From an uncultured Saprospiraceae bacterium (lineage in GTDB: Bacteria > Bacteroidota > Bacteroidia > Chitinophagales > Saprospiraceae): a DNA stretch of 64,000 nt. Below, one piece after another: positions 53,646 to 62,182 of the stretch. The DNA lies in the NCBI GenBank assembly GCA_937981555.1, contig CALJOK010000011.1, positions 1 to 64,000 of the forward strand. The letters are read 5' to 3'. The position numbers and the translations under genes were made by a program. Each line of letters opens with the position of its first letter. Position 1 is the first letter of the stretch. Below the pieces are notes generated by a model. The model saw nothing but the letters and a program-made list of their open reading frames with translations, did no database searches and was not told where the DNA came from.

Positions 53646-54497
53646 ATGATACTTATTGCCGATAGTGGATCTACTAAAGCAGATTGGAAAATTTTGCATA
53701 CTTCTGGAGAAGTAACCAGTCAATCAACTCGTGGATTTAATCCATTTATACAAAATTCTGAAGCCATTGAAATTGGCCTATTAGAAGATTTTGATGAATC
53801 CTTGGAAAAGTCAAAAGCTGAAGCTGTTTATTATTATGGCGCAGGTTGCTCTGATGATTATCGAAATTCAATTGTAGAGATTGCCTTAAAAAAGATTTTT
53901 CCAAATGCAAATATTACAGTTAACCATGATTTATTAGCAAGTGCAAGAGCTGTAAGCGGAACAGAGGCCGGCATTGCATGCATCCTTGGGACAGGTTCTA
54001 ATTCCTGCCTTTATGATGGAATCGAAATAATTGACAATGTAAAAAATATGGGTTTCTTAGTCGGTGATGAAGGAAGTGGATCTCATATAGGAAAAGAACT
54101 TTTGCGAGGATATTTTTATCGAGAAATGCCAAAAGATATTTTAGCAGATTTTGAAAAAAGTTTTCCGGAAGGACAAAGAGGAATTTTGAATAGAATTTAT
54201 GACAACCCAAAACCAAATGTTTATTTAGCTTCCTTTTCAAAATTTCTGTCTAGTCATCAAGGTCATCCATATATCCAACATCTCGTATTTAAAAGTTTTG
54301 ATGAATTTATCAGAAGACATGTTTTGAAATATGACGGCTGCCAAAATTTAAAAATTCATTTTGTTGGGTCAGTTGCCTATTATTTTAAAGATATCTTAGA
54401 AATTGTTTTAGCAAGTTATGATCTAGAACTTGGGTATGTTATAAAAAAACCGATTGATCGTTTGGTAGAATTTCACCAAAAAATTGCCACTAAATAA
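53646..54497 (+). CDS. BadF/BcrA-type sugar kinase, probable N-acetylglucosamine (or MurNAc/GlcNAc) kinase
   Basis: The 283-residue ASKHA-fold protein has the phosphate 1 loop LIADSGSTKADWK (about 3-15), phosphate 2 region IACILGTGSNSCLYDG and the connecting loop VGDEGSGSHIGKELL. Bacteroidota proteins of this form are GlcNAc kinases or MurK-like kinases that phosphorylate cell-wall amino sugars with ATP. The gene is divergent from a glucosaminidase and is followed after 69 bp by pfkA, which suits recycling of wall sugars into glycolysis. Confidence 0.85.
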   Translation: MILIADSGSTKADWKILHTSGEVTSQSTRGFNPFIQNSEAIEIGLLEDFDESLEKSKAEAVYYYGAGCSDDYRNSIVEIALKKIFPNANITVNHDLLASARAVSGTEAGIACILGTGSNSCLYDGIEIIDNVKNMGFLVGDEGSGSHIGKELLRGYFYREMPKDILADFEKSFPEGQRGILNRIYDNPKPNVYLASFSKFLSSHQGHPYIQHLVFKSFDEFIRRHVLKYDGCQNLKIHFVGSVAYYFKDILEIVLASYDLELGYVIKKPIDRLVEFHQKIATK

Positions 54498-54530
54498 AGA
54501 TTTGAAATTAAATAGAGCGATTGAAAATAT

Positions 54531-54538
54531 TATATTTG
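54531..54538 (+). promoter_or_regulatory. -7 box of pfkA
   Basis: TATATTTG matches TAnnTTTG and lies 29 bp before the start codon. No clean -33 element is seen, so readthrough from the kinase gene may also contribute. Confidence 0.55.
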
Positions 54539-54566
54539 CGACTTAATTAAAAAATAAAAAACCGAA

Positions 54567-55547
54567 ATGGGAGATATAAAAAGAATTGCAGTTTTTACTT
54601 CAGGAGGAGATGCTCCAGGAATGAATGCAGCTGTTCGAGCTGTAGTGAGAACTGCGACCTATCATGATTTACATGTTTATGGAATTATTCGAGGATACCA
54701 AGGAATGATTGATTGTGATTTTAAGAGAATGGAAACCAGAGACGTAGGAAATATTTTACATCGAGGTGGGACGATTTTAAAAACAGCTAGAAGTGAAGAT
54801 TTCCGAACTAAGGAAGGAAGAAAATTGGCATTCGAAAATTTGCAAGCTAACGATATTGATGCCTGTGTTGCAATAGGTGGAGATGGGACTTTTACAGGTG
54901 CTCAAGTTTTTTCCAAAGAACATAAAATTCCTTTTATTGGAATTCCTGGTACAATTGATAATGATATTTATGGGACTGATTATACCATTGGTTTTGATAC
55001 TGCTGTAAATACTGCTATCGAAGCGGTAGATAGAATTAGAGATACTGCTGATTCACACAATCGCTTATTTTTCGTTGAGGTAATGGGAAGACACGCAGGG
55101 TTTATTGGTTTAAATACTGGTATATCAAGTGGTGCAGCAGCTGTTATGATTCCTGAAACGGAAATTAGTATCGATCAATTGATCGAAAAATTACAAAAGG
55201 GAGCAAAGAGAAAAAAATTATTCAGTTTGGTCATTGTTGCGGAAGGAAATCAAAATGGAGGTGCTGCGGAAATAGCTGCAAAAGTAAAAGAGAAGTTTGA
55301 TTATTACGATACTAAAGTTGCTATTATTGGACATTTGCAAAGAGGTGGAGCACCAAGTGGATTAGATCGAGTACTAGCCAGTAGGATGGGATTCCATGCT
55401 GTAGAAGGATTGTTGGCTGGAAAAAAAGATGTGGCTGTTGGAGTTGTCAATAATAAAATTAAATTTACTCCATTTAAAGATGCCATCTCAAAAGCGAAGA
55501 ATCCAAATAAAGATTTAATTCGAATGTCTGAGATTTTGGCTCAGTAA
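54567..55547 (+). CDS. pfkA: ATP-dependent 6-phosphofructokinase
   Basis: The 326-residue protein opens with the ATP loop FTSGGDAPGMNAAVRA and has the catalytic PGTIDNDIYGTDYTIGFDTA, the substrate loop VMGRHAGFI and GHLQRGGAPSGLDR. Gly at the second position of the GGDAPG loop and the lengths fit ATP-dependent bacterial PfkA and not the PPi enzyme. It commits fructose 6-phosphate to glycolysis. A strong terminator follows. Confidence 0.96.
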   Translation: MGDIKRIAVFTSGGDAPGMNAAVRAVVRTATYHDLHVYGIIRGYQGMIDCDFKRMETRDVGNILHRGGTILKTARSEDFRTKEGRKLAFENLQANDIDACVAIGGDGTFTGAQVFSKEHKIPFIGIPGTIDNDIYGTDYTIGFDTAVNTAIEAVDRIRDTADSHNRLFFVEVMGRHAGFIGLNTGISSGAAAVMIPETEISIDQLIEKLQKGAKRKKLFSLVIVAEGNQNGGAAEIAAKVKEKFDYYDTKVAIIGHLQRGGAPSGLDRVLASRMGFHAVEGLLAGKKDVAVGVVNNKIKFTPFKDAISKAKNPNKDLIRMSEILAQ

Positions 55548-55568
55548 TTTTTTCTCCCAAAAGAAAAT

Positions 55569-55610
55569 AGCCCTTCCTAAAATATTAAATTTAGGAAGGG
55601 CTTTCTTTTT
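55569..55610. terminator. Terminator between convergent pfkA and subtilase genes
   Basis: Thirteen-base perfect arms AGCCCTTCCTAAA and TTTAGGAAGGGCT flank an 8-nt loop, followed on the plus strand by TTCTTTTT. The minus strand has a short ATTTTC tail. Confidence 0.9.
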
Positions 55611-55622
55611 GAATTTTAAATA

Positions 55623-57212
55623 TTATTTCAACATTTCCGCAACTGCGCTCGCAGGTTGAATCAACTTACCTGTTTGATTTGTGCTCTTTGTATCTCTTCC
55701 AGTTTTATCTAAAATTTCATAAACTTCTTTTGTCTTAATCTCTGGATTTATACTTTTCATTAACCCAACTAGACCAGCGACATATGGACATGCCATCGAG
55801 GTTCCATTGAATGTTTTATATTGGTTTTTTGGAAAAGTTGAATAGATATTAACTCCTGGTGCCGCAATTCCAAAAGGTACATTTTGAACATAATTTGAAA
55901 AATGTGCTCGATGTAAATTTGTATCAATCGCAGAAACCGTAATAATTCCAGGTGCATTTGCTGGAGAATATTTGGAAGCATCCATGTTACTATTCCCTGC
56001 TGCTGCAATGACTATAGCTCCTTGCCGGTTACAATAATTTACTGCACGAGCATAAGCACGTTTTCTATTTTTGTTGGAAGGTGCACCAAGCGACATAGAA
56101 ATAACATCTGCCCCATTATCAGCTGCCTCGAGCATTCCTGCAATTACTGTTTTTTGAGTTCCGCCTCCATAATCCGTTAAAACTTTTACACTTGTTACAT
56201 TGACAAAATCATTATTTGGAGAGAAGGAAGCTACTCCTAATTTATTATTGGTGACTGCTGCTGCAATTCCTGCACAATGAGTTCCATGACCTTGTCGATC
56301 AGAATCGTATGCTTTTTTATGAGACTGATAATTCGCTTTTAAATCTTCATGGTTGGAATCTACTCCAGTATCTAAAATAAAAATATTGGCTTTCCTTTGA
56401 GGTTTTACTTTTTTAGATTTCAATAATTTATATAAATCATCCATCCGTAATTCATCAAATCCCCAAAGTTCTTGAACACCTGGATCATTGACTCCAAATG
56501 CTCTTTTCCGCTTAGATGATCGCATAGTTTCAATTGGAGAAAGTTGCACAATTTCATTTTGTTCCAAATAGTCAACTGAACCACTTGCCATTAATTCATT
56601 TTCAATCTCATCAATATTCTTTACAAATTCAGCAGGAATATTGATTACCATATAATCATCTAAATCAGTTGCCGATTTATCTTTTGGAGCAAATGCTCTT
56701 TCTGCAGTTAAACCATATTTAGTAACTATTTTTTCTAAATCTTCCATGGATCTTCCATCTCCTAAATCAACTAATAATTCTCCATTTTCAGCCAAATTAT
56801 TAACTTCGCTAATTGTAGGAACCTCGACTAATTCTTCATTAGAAGGTTGAGTTGATTCGACCACATCATTTTCCATTTTTTGAGGAAAAGTATTGTTCAT
56901 TTTCTCCAAAAAGGTAAATGGAAACGTAGCAACCAATAAAACAAACATTCCAAAAAAGAGTGCTTTGCTATTTTTAAAGAAGCTGAATAAAGTCGAAACC
57001 ATTCCTAAAACCATCAAATCTCTAAATAACACCCACAATTTAAATCCAACCTCTCCATCAGCAAAAGCCAAAGAAAAAGCATAAAAAACAAATCCACCTA
57101 GAAACATAGAACTCATATTTCTACGAAGTTTGGGATTTTCTTCATTATAAAACCATAAAATGAGCCCAAAAAGGCTAATAGAAAAACTAATCGGATATAG
57201 GATACTTAACAT
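55623..57212 (-). CDS. Polytopic membrane subtilisin-like protease
   Basis: The 529-residue protein starts with three or four closely packed membrane helices (about 5-23, 36-54, 62-80 and 85-104) in place of a signal peptide. A linker and a propeptide-like region (about 140-225, ending VDYLEQNEIVQL) lead into the S8 domain with catalytic Asp in FILDTGVDSNHEDL (near 280), His in GHGTHCAGIAAA (near 308), the oxyanion Asn in AAAGNSNMDASKYSP, and Ser in NGTSMACPYVAGL (near 470). All catalytic residues are intact. The multi-helix anchor is unusual and would hold the protease at the inner membrane, facing the periplasm. Confidence 0.9.
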   Translation of the reverse strand: MLSILYPISFSISLFGLILWFYNEENPKLRRNMSSMFLGGFVFYAFSLAFADGEVGFKLWVLFRDLMVLGMVSTLFSFFKNSKALFFGMFVLLVATFPFTFLEKMNNTFPQKMENDVVESTQPSNEELVEVPTISEVNNLAENGELLVDLGDGRSMEDLEKIVTKYGLTAERAFAPKDKSATDLDDYMVINIPAEFVKNIDEIENELMASGSVDYLEQNEIVQLSPIETMRSSKRKRAFGVNDPGVQELWGFDELRMDDLYKLLKSKKVKPQRKANIFILDTGVDSNHEDLKANYQSHKKAYDSDRQGHGTHCAGIAAAVTNNKLGVASFSPNNDFVNVTSVKVLTDYGGGTQKTVIAGMLEAADNGADVISMSLGAPSNKNRKRAYARAVNYCNRQGAIVIAAAGNSNMDASKYSPANAPGIITVSAIDTNLHRAHFSNYVQNVPFGIAAPGVNIYSTFPKNQYKTFNGTSMACPYVAGLVGLMKSINPEIKTKEVYEILDKTGRDTKSTNQTGKLIQPASAVAEMLK

Positions 57213-57372
57213 GCTAATTAATTTTTATTTAAAGTATTAAACGAAACCAACCATAATAAATTGAGTTTCGTTCTTGAATTTAAGCATTCAATGCCTAAAA
57301 TTCAAAAGGAAAATATAAGTAGTACAAATTATCCGCTTAATCGCTCAATTCATCGGATAAAGTTTTCCAAAT

Positions 57373-57425
57373 ATATAAAACAAGGCCTTTCTTGTTTTAT
57401 ATTAACTAGGAACTGATTACTTTTG
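57373..57425 (+). promoter_or_regulatory. Promoter of the inositol-lipid locus with a perfect 12-bp-arm dyad
   Basis: ATATAAAACAAG (57373-57384) and CTTGTTTTATAT (57391-57402) are perfectly complementary around GCCTTT. The right arm contains a TTG suitable as -33 element, and a -7 box TACTTTTG lies at 57418-57425. On the other strand TATATTTG (57375-57368) could serve the divergent subtilase. Since the genes diverge, no terminator is expected here, and an operator is the better explanation. Confidence 0.6.
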
Positions 57426-57467
57426 CATTTTCTTTACATAAAAGTTAACGGATTGAATTACAACCTA

Positions 57468-58133
57468 ATGAAAGAACAAGAAAGAGACATAAGTTTTCCA
57501 AGTATGTGGGCTATACATTTTTCCAGCGTTCGATTTTGTTTGCTGACTGGGCTTTGCCTTGCATTTTTGATTTTTAGTATTATTTATATTACAAAATCAT
57601 TAGCCGTAATTGATCTCCAAAGCGGTACTCTTTTGTATGACCCTGTACATGCATTACTGCCCGCAGCTATAGATTGGTCAAATATCATTTTCTTTTTGAC
57701 TTATTCAAGTGTTTTTATAGTCATGATGGATGTAATCATGAAATCACCTATCCAGGTATTAAGACTAGGTTTTGCAATCGGGTTAATGAAATTATTGCGA
57801 TCATTTTCCATGTTTTTAATTCCTTTAGAACCACCAGTAGGTATAGTTGCGCTGCAAGATCCATTGGTAAGTTTTATGACACCCAATCATGTCGTTGCTT
57901 TAAGAGATCTTTTCTTTTCAGGTCATTGTGCTACCATGATGATCTTATTATTGGTTGCAGTAAGTCCTTTAGTGAAAAAATGGATGCGAATAATTATTGT
58001 TATTGTACCACTTCTCATCTTACAACAAAGGGTTCATTATACTGTTGATGTTTTGGCAGGATTAGCAGTCGGTGCAGCAGTTTATTGGTTAATTAAAAAT
58101 TTAGTGAATTTTAAACCTAATTACCAAGTCTAA
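57468..58133 (+). CDS. PAP2-fold membrane protein, sphingomyelin-synthase-like
   Basis: I start at MKEQERDISF because the upstream TTG lies in the -7 box; this gives 221 residues. Six membrane helices are evident. Catalytic motifs of the PAP2_C family are present: LRDLFFSGHCATMM (near 145-158) and QRVHYTVDVLAGLAVG (near 186-201), supplying the His-His-Asp triad. Such enzymes transfer phospho-head groups between lipids or remove phosphate. It opens the inositol-lipid locus, 25 bp ahead of a CDP-alcohol phosphatidyltransferase gene. Confidence 0.82.
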   Translation: MKEQERDISFPSMWAIHFSSVRFCLLTGLCLAFLIFSIIYITKSLAVIDLQSGTLLYDPVHALLPAAIDWSNIIFFLTYSSVFIVMMDVIMKSPIQVLRLGFAIGLMKLLRSFSMFLIPLEPPVGIVALQDPLVSFMTPNHVVALRDLFFSGHCATMMILLLVAVSPLVKKWMRIIIVIVPLLILQQRVHYTVDVLAGLAVGAAVYWLIKNLVNFKPNYQV

Positions 58134-58158
58134 AATAAAGAAATTCAATTTTCAAATT

Positions 58159-58842
58159 ATGTTGAAAAAATACGGACAAGATTTAGTCTATAAAATAATC
58201 AATCCTTTTGTGGAGTTTTTGATTCGATTAAAAGTAACTCCAAATGCGATTACCACAGTTGGTCTTATCATCAATGTTGCCGCAACAGTAGTTTTGATTA
58301 TCGGAGCTGAATTTGGTGAAAGAGGAGATCACAGATATATCGGAATTGCGGGAGGGATTATTTTGTTTGCAGGATTATTCGATATGATTGATGGAAGACT
58401 AGCTAGAATGGGAAATATGAGCTCAAAATTTGGAGCTTTATATGATTCTGTTCTCGATCGATATAGTGAGTTAATTATGTTCTTAGGTATTTGTTATTAC
58501 CTAATTTCACATGATTACTTCATGAGTTCTGTCTTTGGATTCATTGCTATGATTGGTTCAATTATGGTCAGTTATACTCGAGCTCGAGCAGAAGCTTTAG
58601 GAGCAGATTGCAGCGTAGGTTGGATGCAAAGACCAGAAAGAATTTTATTAATAAGTATTTCAGCTATACTCTGTGGATTAGTTTCATATTTTGTTGATGT
58701 AGAGAAACAAATTTTCTTTGACTTCATTATCTTTGAGCCTATTTCGATATTCATTGGACCGCTAATGGTTCTGGCAGTTATGTCAAATATTACTGCCCTA
58801 AGAAGATTAAATCATAGCAAACATGAATTATTGGATAAATGA
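58159..58842 (+). CDS. CDP-alcohol phosphatidyltransferase, probable phosphatidylinositol-phosphate synthase
   Basis: The 227-residue membrane protein carries the full signature D-x3-D-G-x2-A-R-x8-G-x3-D-x3-D, visible as DMIDGRLAR and KFGALYDSVLDR (about 75-101). Family members join CDP-diacylglycerol to an alcohol at the inner membrane. The myo-inositol-phosphate synthase gene three positions downstream points to inositol phosphate as acceptor, as in the Bacteroides thetaiotaomicron inositol-lipid cluster. Confidence 0.88.
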   Translation: MLKKYGQDLVYKIINPFVEFLIRLKVTPNAITTVGLIINVAATVVLIIGAEFGERGDHRYIGIAGGIILFAGLFDMIDGRLARMGNMSSKFGALYDSVLDRYSELIMFLGICYYLISHDYFMSSVFGFIAMIGSIMVSYTRARAEALGADCSVGWMQRPERILLISISAILCGLVSYFVDVEKQIFFDFIIFEPISIFIGPLMVLAVMSNITALRRLNHSKHELLDK

Positions 58843-58862
58843 TAGAATTTTGAATGAATTAT

Positions 58863-58870
58863 TAAGTTTG
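58863..58870 (+). promoter_or_regulatory. Possible internal -7 box in the inositol-lipid locus
   Basis: TAAGTTTG matches TAnnTTTG in the 114-bp gap before the AUR1-like gene. A -33 element is not convincing. Confidence 0.35.
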
Positions 58871-58956
58871 CAAATAAAAGATTCGCGAACCATAATTCTT
58901 TAAAAGAATCAGCTTTTAGATCTAATATTTAACAACCAACTTACTACATCTACAAA

Positions 58957-59919
58957 TTGGAAGAAGGGAACTACGGTAACATACATAATAATCAATATCA
59001 ACGATTTTCATCTAAAAGTGCTATTCCATTTTTTATTATTGGAGCATTTTATGTGGCATGGGTTCATTTTGGATTAGGCGGAATTCGTCCAGATCACCAT
59101 TTATTTATTTGGGGTCTTTTAGTTTTATATTTTTTTAATAAAACTTCTAGAGAGATCGTATTGTCTTTTGGTTTTATTTTAATCTATTGGTTAATTTTTG
59201 ATTCCATCCGTTTGATCCCAAATTATATAATCAATCCTCCTTTGCACATATCAGAACCTTATTTAGCTGAAAAAGCATGGTTCGGTGTTTCTACTGCTGA
59301 AGGAATCTTGACTCCAAATGAATATTTAGATAAAAACTTCACCTATACATTTTTAGATATTTATACCGCAATCATATATCTTGCTTGGATTCCTATTCCA
59401 TTGATCTTTTCTTTTTATTTATTCTTTTCCAAGCAAAGAGTAAAAATGGTTAACTACCTTTTTGGATTCTTGGCGGTTAGCCAAGTTGGATTAATTATTC
59501 AATTCATTTATCCAGCTGCTCCTCCTTGGTATGTCGATAAATATGGTTTTACAGAAAATTTAGATATCCCTGGAAACCCAGGACGATTGATTGAATTTGA
59601 TAAATATTTTGGAACACATTTATTTGAAGGAATGTATAGTTTGAATGCCAATGTCTTTGCAGCAATACCTTCTTTGCATTGTGCTTTTCCAATAATTCTT
59701 ATTTTCTTTAGTTGGAAATATAAATTTAGAAAGTGGTTGATCTTTGGGATAATATTAATGTTTAGTACTTGGTTTTCAGCAGTTTACACTTACCATCATT
59801 ATATTATTGATGTGATTTGTGGAGTTGCAACGGCTCTTATTACAATAGGAATTTACCAATTCTTAATGACAACGAAAGTCAAAATTTGGCTTGAAAAATA
59901 TGGAAAAGCAGTCAGTTAA
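58957..59919 (+). CDS. PAP2-fold AUR1-like inositol phosphotransferase (candidate inositol-phosphoceramide synthase)
   Basis: The 320-residue protein starts with TTG; no ATG exists in frame before the first membrane helix. Six to seven membrane helices are present. The C-terminal catalytic motifs NVFAAIPSLHCAFP (near 232-245) and TYHHYIIDVICG (near 274-285) match the SLHxxxP and HHYxxD motifs of fungal AUR1 and its bacterial relatives. In the presence of PI, such enzymes transfer phosphoinositol to ceramide. Position within the locus strongly supports that reading, although the acceptor is unproven. Confidence 0.85.
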   Translation: MEEGNYGNIHNNQYQRFSSKSAIPFFIIGAFYVAWVHFGLGGIRPDHHLFIWGLLVLYFFNKTSREIVLSFGFILIYWLIFDSIRLIPNYIINPPLHISEPYLAEKAWFGVSTAEGILTPNEYLDKNFTYTFLDIYTAIIYLAWIPIPLIFSFYLFFSKQRVKMVNYLFGFLAVSQVGLIIQFIYPAAPPWYVDKYGFTENLDIPGNPGRLIEFDKYFGTHLFEGMYSLNANVFAAIPSLHCAFPIILIFFSWKYKFRKWLIFGIILMFSTWFSAVYTYHHYIIDVICGVATALITIGIYQFLMTTKVKIWLEKYGKAVS

Positions 59920-59934
59920 AACGAATTCATAAAA

Positions 59935-59980
59935 CAGCTTGAAGTTAAACGGGGAAACGTAAAACGTTAACCGAAAAACG
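59935..59980. repeat. Degenerate AAACG-rich intergenic repeat
   Basis: Several copies of the word AAACG or ACGTAAAACG occur in tandem between the AUR1-like and inositol-phosphate synthase genes, including GGGAAACGTAAAACGTTAAC. It has the look of a small dispersed intergenic repeat with no clear function. Confidence 0.4.
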
Positions 59981-60037
59981 TCTAATAAATAAACTTAACT
60001 TAAATCCTTTTTTTTAAAAAAGAAAAAAATCAGAAAG

Positions 60038-61345
60038 ATGATTAAAGAAACAAATGGGAAATTAGGCATTTTAATGCCCGGACTTGGAGCGGTTGCAACT
60101 ACTCTTATAGCAGGTGTAATTGCCGTTCGAAAAGGTCTCTCCCAGCCTATCGGTTCATTAACCCAAATGGGAACTATTCGCTTGGGAAAGAGAACTGAAA
60201 ATAGAAATCCATTAATCAAAGACATGGTGCCTTTGGCTGATTTGAATGATATAGTTTTTGGAGGTTGGGATTTATATCCTGACAATGTTTATGAAGCAGC
60301 AGTTAATGCCAAAGTTTTAGACCGTTACTTATTGGAACAAATCAAACCAGATTTGGAAGTGATCAAACCAATGCCTGCGGTTTTCCAACCTGAGTATGCT
60401 CGTCGATTAACTGGCGAATATATCAAGCCACAAACCAATAAAATGGAATTGGCGGAAGCTTTGATGGAAGACATCAAAAACTTTAAAGCAAATAATGATT
60501 GTGAAAGATTAGTAATGGTGTGGTGTGGATCTACTGAGGTTTATATTGAAGAAGGTCCGGTGCATCAAACAATGGAATCTTTGGAAGAAGGATTGCGAAA
60601 TAATGATCCTGCGATTCCACCTAGTATGATATATGCTTATGCAGCTGTAAAAATGGGAGTTCCTTATGCTAACGGAAGCCCAAATTTATCTTGTGATATC
60701 CCTGCCATTGTAGACTATGCAAAAGAAAATGGAGGACTTGTAGCAGGTAAAGATTTTAAGACCGGTCAGACTTTAATGAAGACGATCTTAGCGCCAGGAT
60801 TAAAAGCAAGAGCTCTAGGAATCAAAGGTTGGTTTTCAACTAACATCTTAGGAAATCGAGATGGGGAAGTTTTGGATCATCCAGATAATTTCAAAACGAA
60901 AGAAGTTTCTAAATTAAGTGTATTGGAACAAATCCTTGAACCGGAGAAAAATCCGATTTTATACAAAGATTTATATCACAAAGTGAGAATCAATTATTAT
61001 CCTCCACATGGTGACAACAAGGAAGGTTGGGATAATATTGACATTACAGGTTGGTTAGGATATCCTATGCAAATCAAAATTGATTTCCTTTGTCGGGATT
61101 CAATTTTAGCTGCACCTATAGTTTTGGATTTAGCATTATTTATGGATTTAGCGCAGCGAGCTGGAATGAGTGGAATTCAAGAATGGTTGTCATTTTACTT
61201 GAAATCACCTCAAGTAGGAAAAGGACTTTATCCTCAACATGATTTATTTAAACAAAAAGAAAAATTGCATAATACTTTGCGGCACATGGCTGGTGAAGAT
61301 TTAATTACTCATCTTGGTTTAGATTATTATCAAGAAGAAAAATAA
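60038..61345 (+). CDS. ino1: myo-Inositol-phosphate synthase
   Basis: The 435-residue protein opens with the NAD-binding loop LGILMPGLGAVATTLIAGV and has the MIPS marks FGGWDLYPDNVYEAA, VYIEEGPVH, ANGSPNLSCDIPA, KTGQTLMKTILAPGLKARAL (core GQTLMKTIL) and NILGNRDGEVL. It isomerises glucose 6-phosphate to inositol phosphate, the head-group precursor. The next gene follows directly after its stop codon. Confidence 0.95.
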   Translation: MIKETNGKLGILMPGLGAVATTLIAGVIAVRKGLSQPIGSLTQMGTIRLGKRTENRNPLIKDMVPLADLNDIVFGGWDLYPDNVYEAAVNAKVLDRYLLEQIKPDLEVIKPMPAVFQPEYARRLTGEYIKPQTNKMELAEALMEDIKNFKANNDCERLVMVWCGSTEVYIEEGPVHQTMESLEEGLRNNDPAIPPSMIYAYAAVKMGVPYANGSPNLSCDIPAIVDYAKENGGLVAGKDFKTGQTLMKTILAPGLKARALGIKGWFSTNILGNRDGEVLDHPDNFKTKEVSKLSVLEQILEPEKNPILYKDLYHKVRINYYPPHGDNKEGWDNIDITGWLGYPMQIKIDFLCRDSILAAPIVLDLALFMDLAQRAGMSGIQEWLSFYLKSPQVGKGLYPQHDLFKQKEKLHNTLRHMAGEDLITHLGLDYYQEEK

Positions 61346-62182
61346 ATGCAAAATCTTGATTTTTTAGCAATCGGTCATGTCTGTCATGACTGGACTCCTT
61401 CGGGAAATGTCCTTGGAGGCACAACTTCTTATGCTTCTTTTTTTGCTAAAAAAATGAATTTGCAAACTGCAATATTAACAAGTTTTGGAAGTGATTTTGA
61501 ATTTCAAAATCACTTCCAAAATATTTCGCTCCATTCCATTCCTGCTGACCAAACCACTTTTTTTAAAAATGTCTACGATGGTTCTCATCGACAACAATTT
61601 TTATTAGAAAAATCTAACAATATATTTACAAATCATATTCCTGAGAGTTTACGACACCCAAAAATGGTTTTATTAGGACCAATTGCCAATGAAATTGACC
61701 TTGGCATTTTAGACATTTTTGAAAATTCAATAATCGCAGTTTGTCCTCAAGGTTGGATGCGAAGATGGAGTTCAGATGGAAAAGTATTTCATAAAATGTT
61801 AGATGATTGGTCTGTTTTTCAAAAAGCCGACATGGTTATTTTGAGTGAGGAAGATTTGAATTTCCAAATGGATTTAATTCCAAAATTGGCTGATCTTTTC
61901 AATATTCTAGTGGTGACAAAAGGAGAAAATGGTGCAGATGTTTTTTCCTGTAACAATAAACACACATTTCCAGGTTTTCCTTCCAATATGATTGATCCAA
62001 CTGGCGCGGGTGATATCTTTGCAACTGCTTTTTTGATTCGTTTTTTTGAAACAAAAGACATTTCACAAGCTGCTAACTTTGCCAATGCTGCTGCAAGTTT
62101 TTGTATTGAAAAAAAAGGAATTGAGGGGATTACTTGTCGAAAAGAAATTATTAAACGTGCTTTTGAAATTCAAAAAAAATGA
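61346..62182 (+). CDS. PfkB-family kinase, candidate inositol kinase
   Basis: The 278-residue ribokinase-fold protein has the N-terminal GGTTSYASFFAKKM substrate region and the C-terminal catalytic motif DPTGAGDIFATAFL (about 218-231) with the base Asp. It starts at the base after the inositol-phosphate synthase stop and overlaps the next gene by 4 bp, so it is firmly in the operon. PfkB members include myo-inositol 3-kinases, so phosphorylation of salvaged inositol is a reasonable hypothesis; a nucleoside or sugar substrate cannot be ruled out. Confidence 0.85.
   Translation: MQNLDFLAIGHVCHDWTPSGNVLGGTTSYASFFAKKMNLQTAILTSFGSDFEFQNHFQNISLHSIPADQTTFFKNVYDGSHRQQFLLEKSNNIFTNHIPESLRHPKMVLLGPIANEIDLGILDIFENSIIAVCPQGWMRRWSSDGKVFHKMLDDWSVFQKADMVILSEEDLNFQMDLIPKLADLFNILVVTKGENGADVFSCNNKHTFPGFPSNMIDPTGAGDIFATAFLIRFFETKDISQAANFANAAASFCIEKKGIEGITCRKEIIKRAFEIQKK

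Noticed and set aside
57423-57467. Upstream TTG start of the first inositol-lipid gene
   Set aside because: The codon falls inside the -7 box, so it could not be in the transcript from that promoter.
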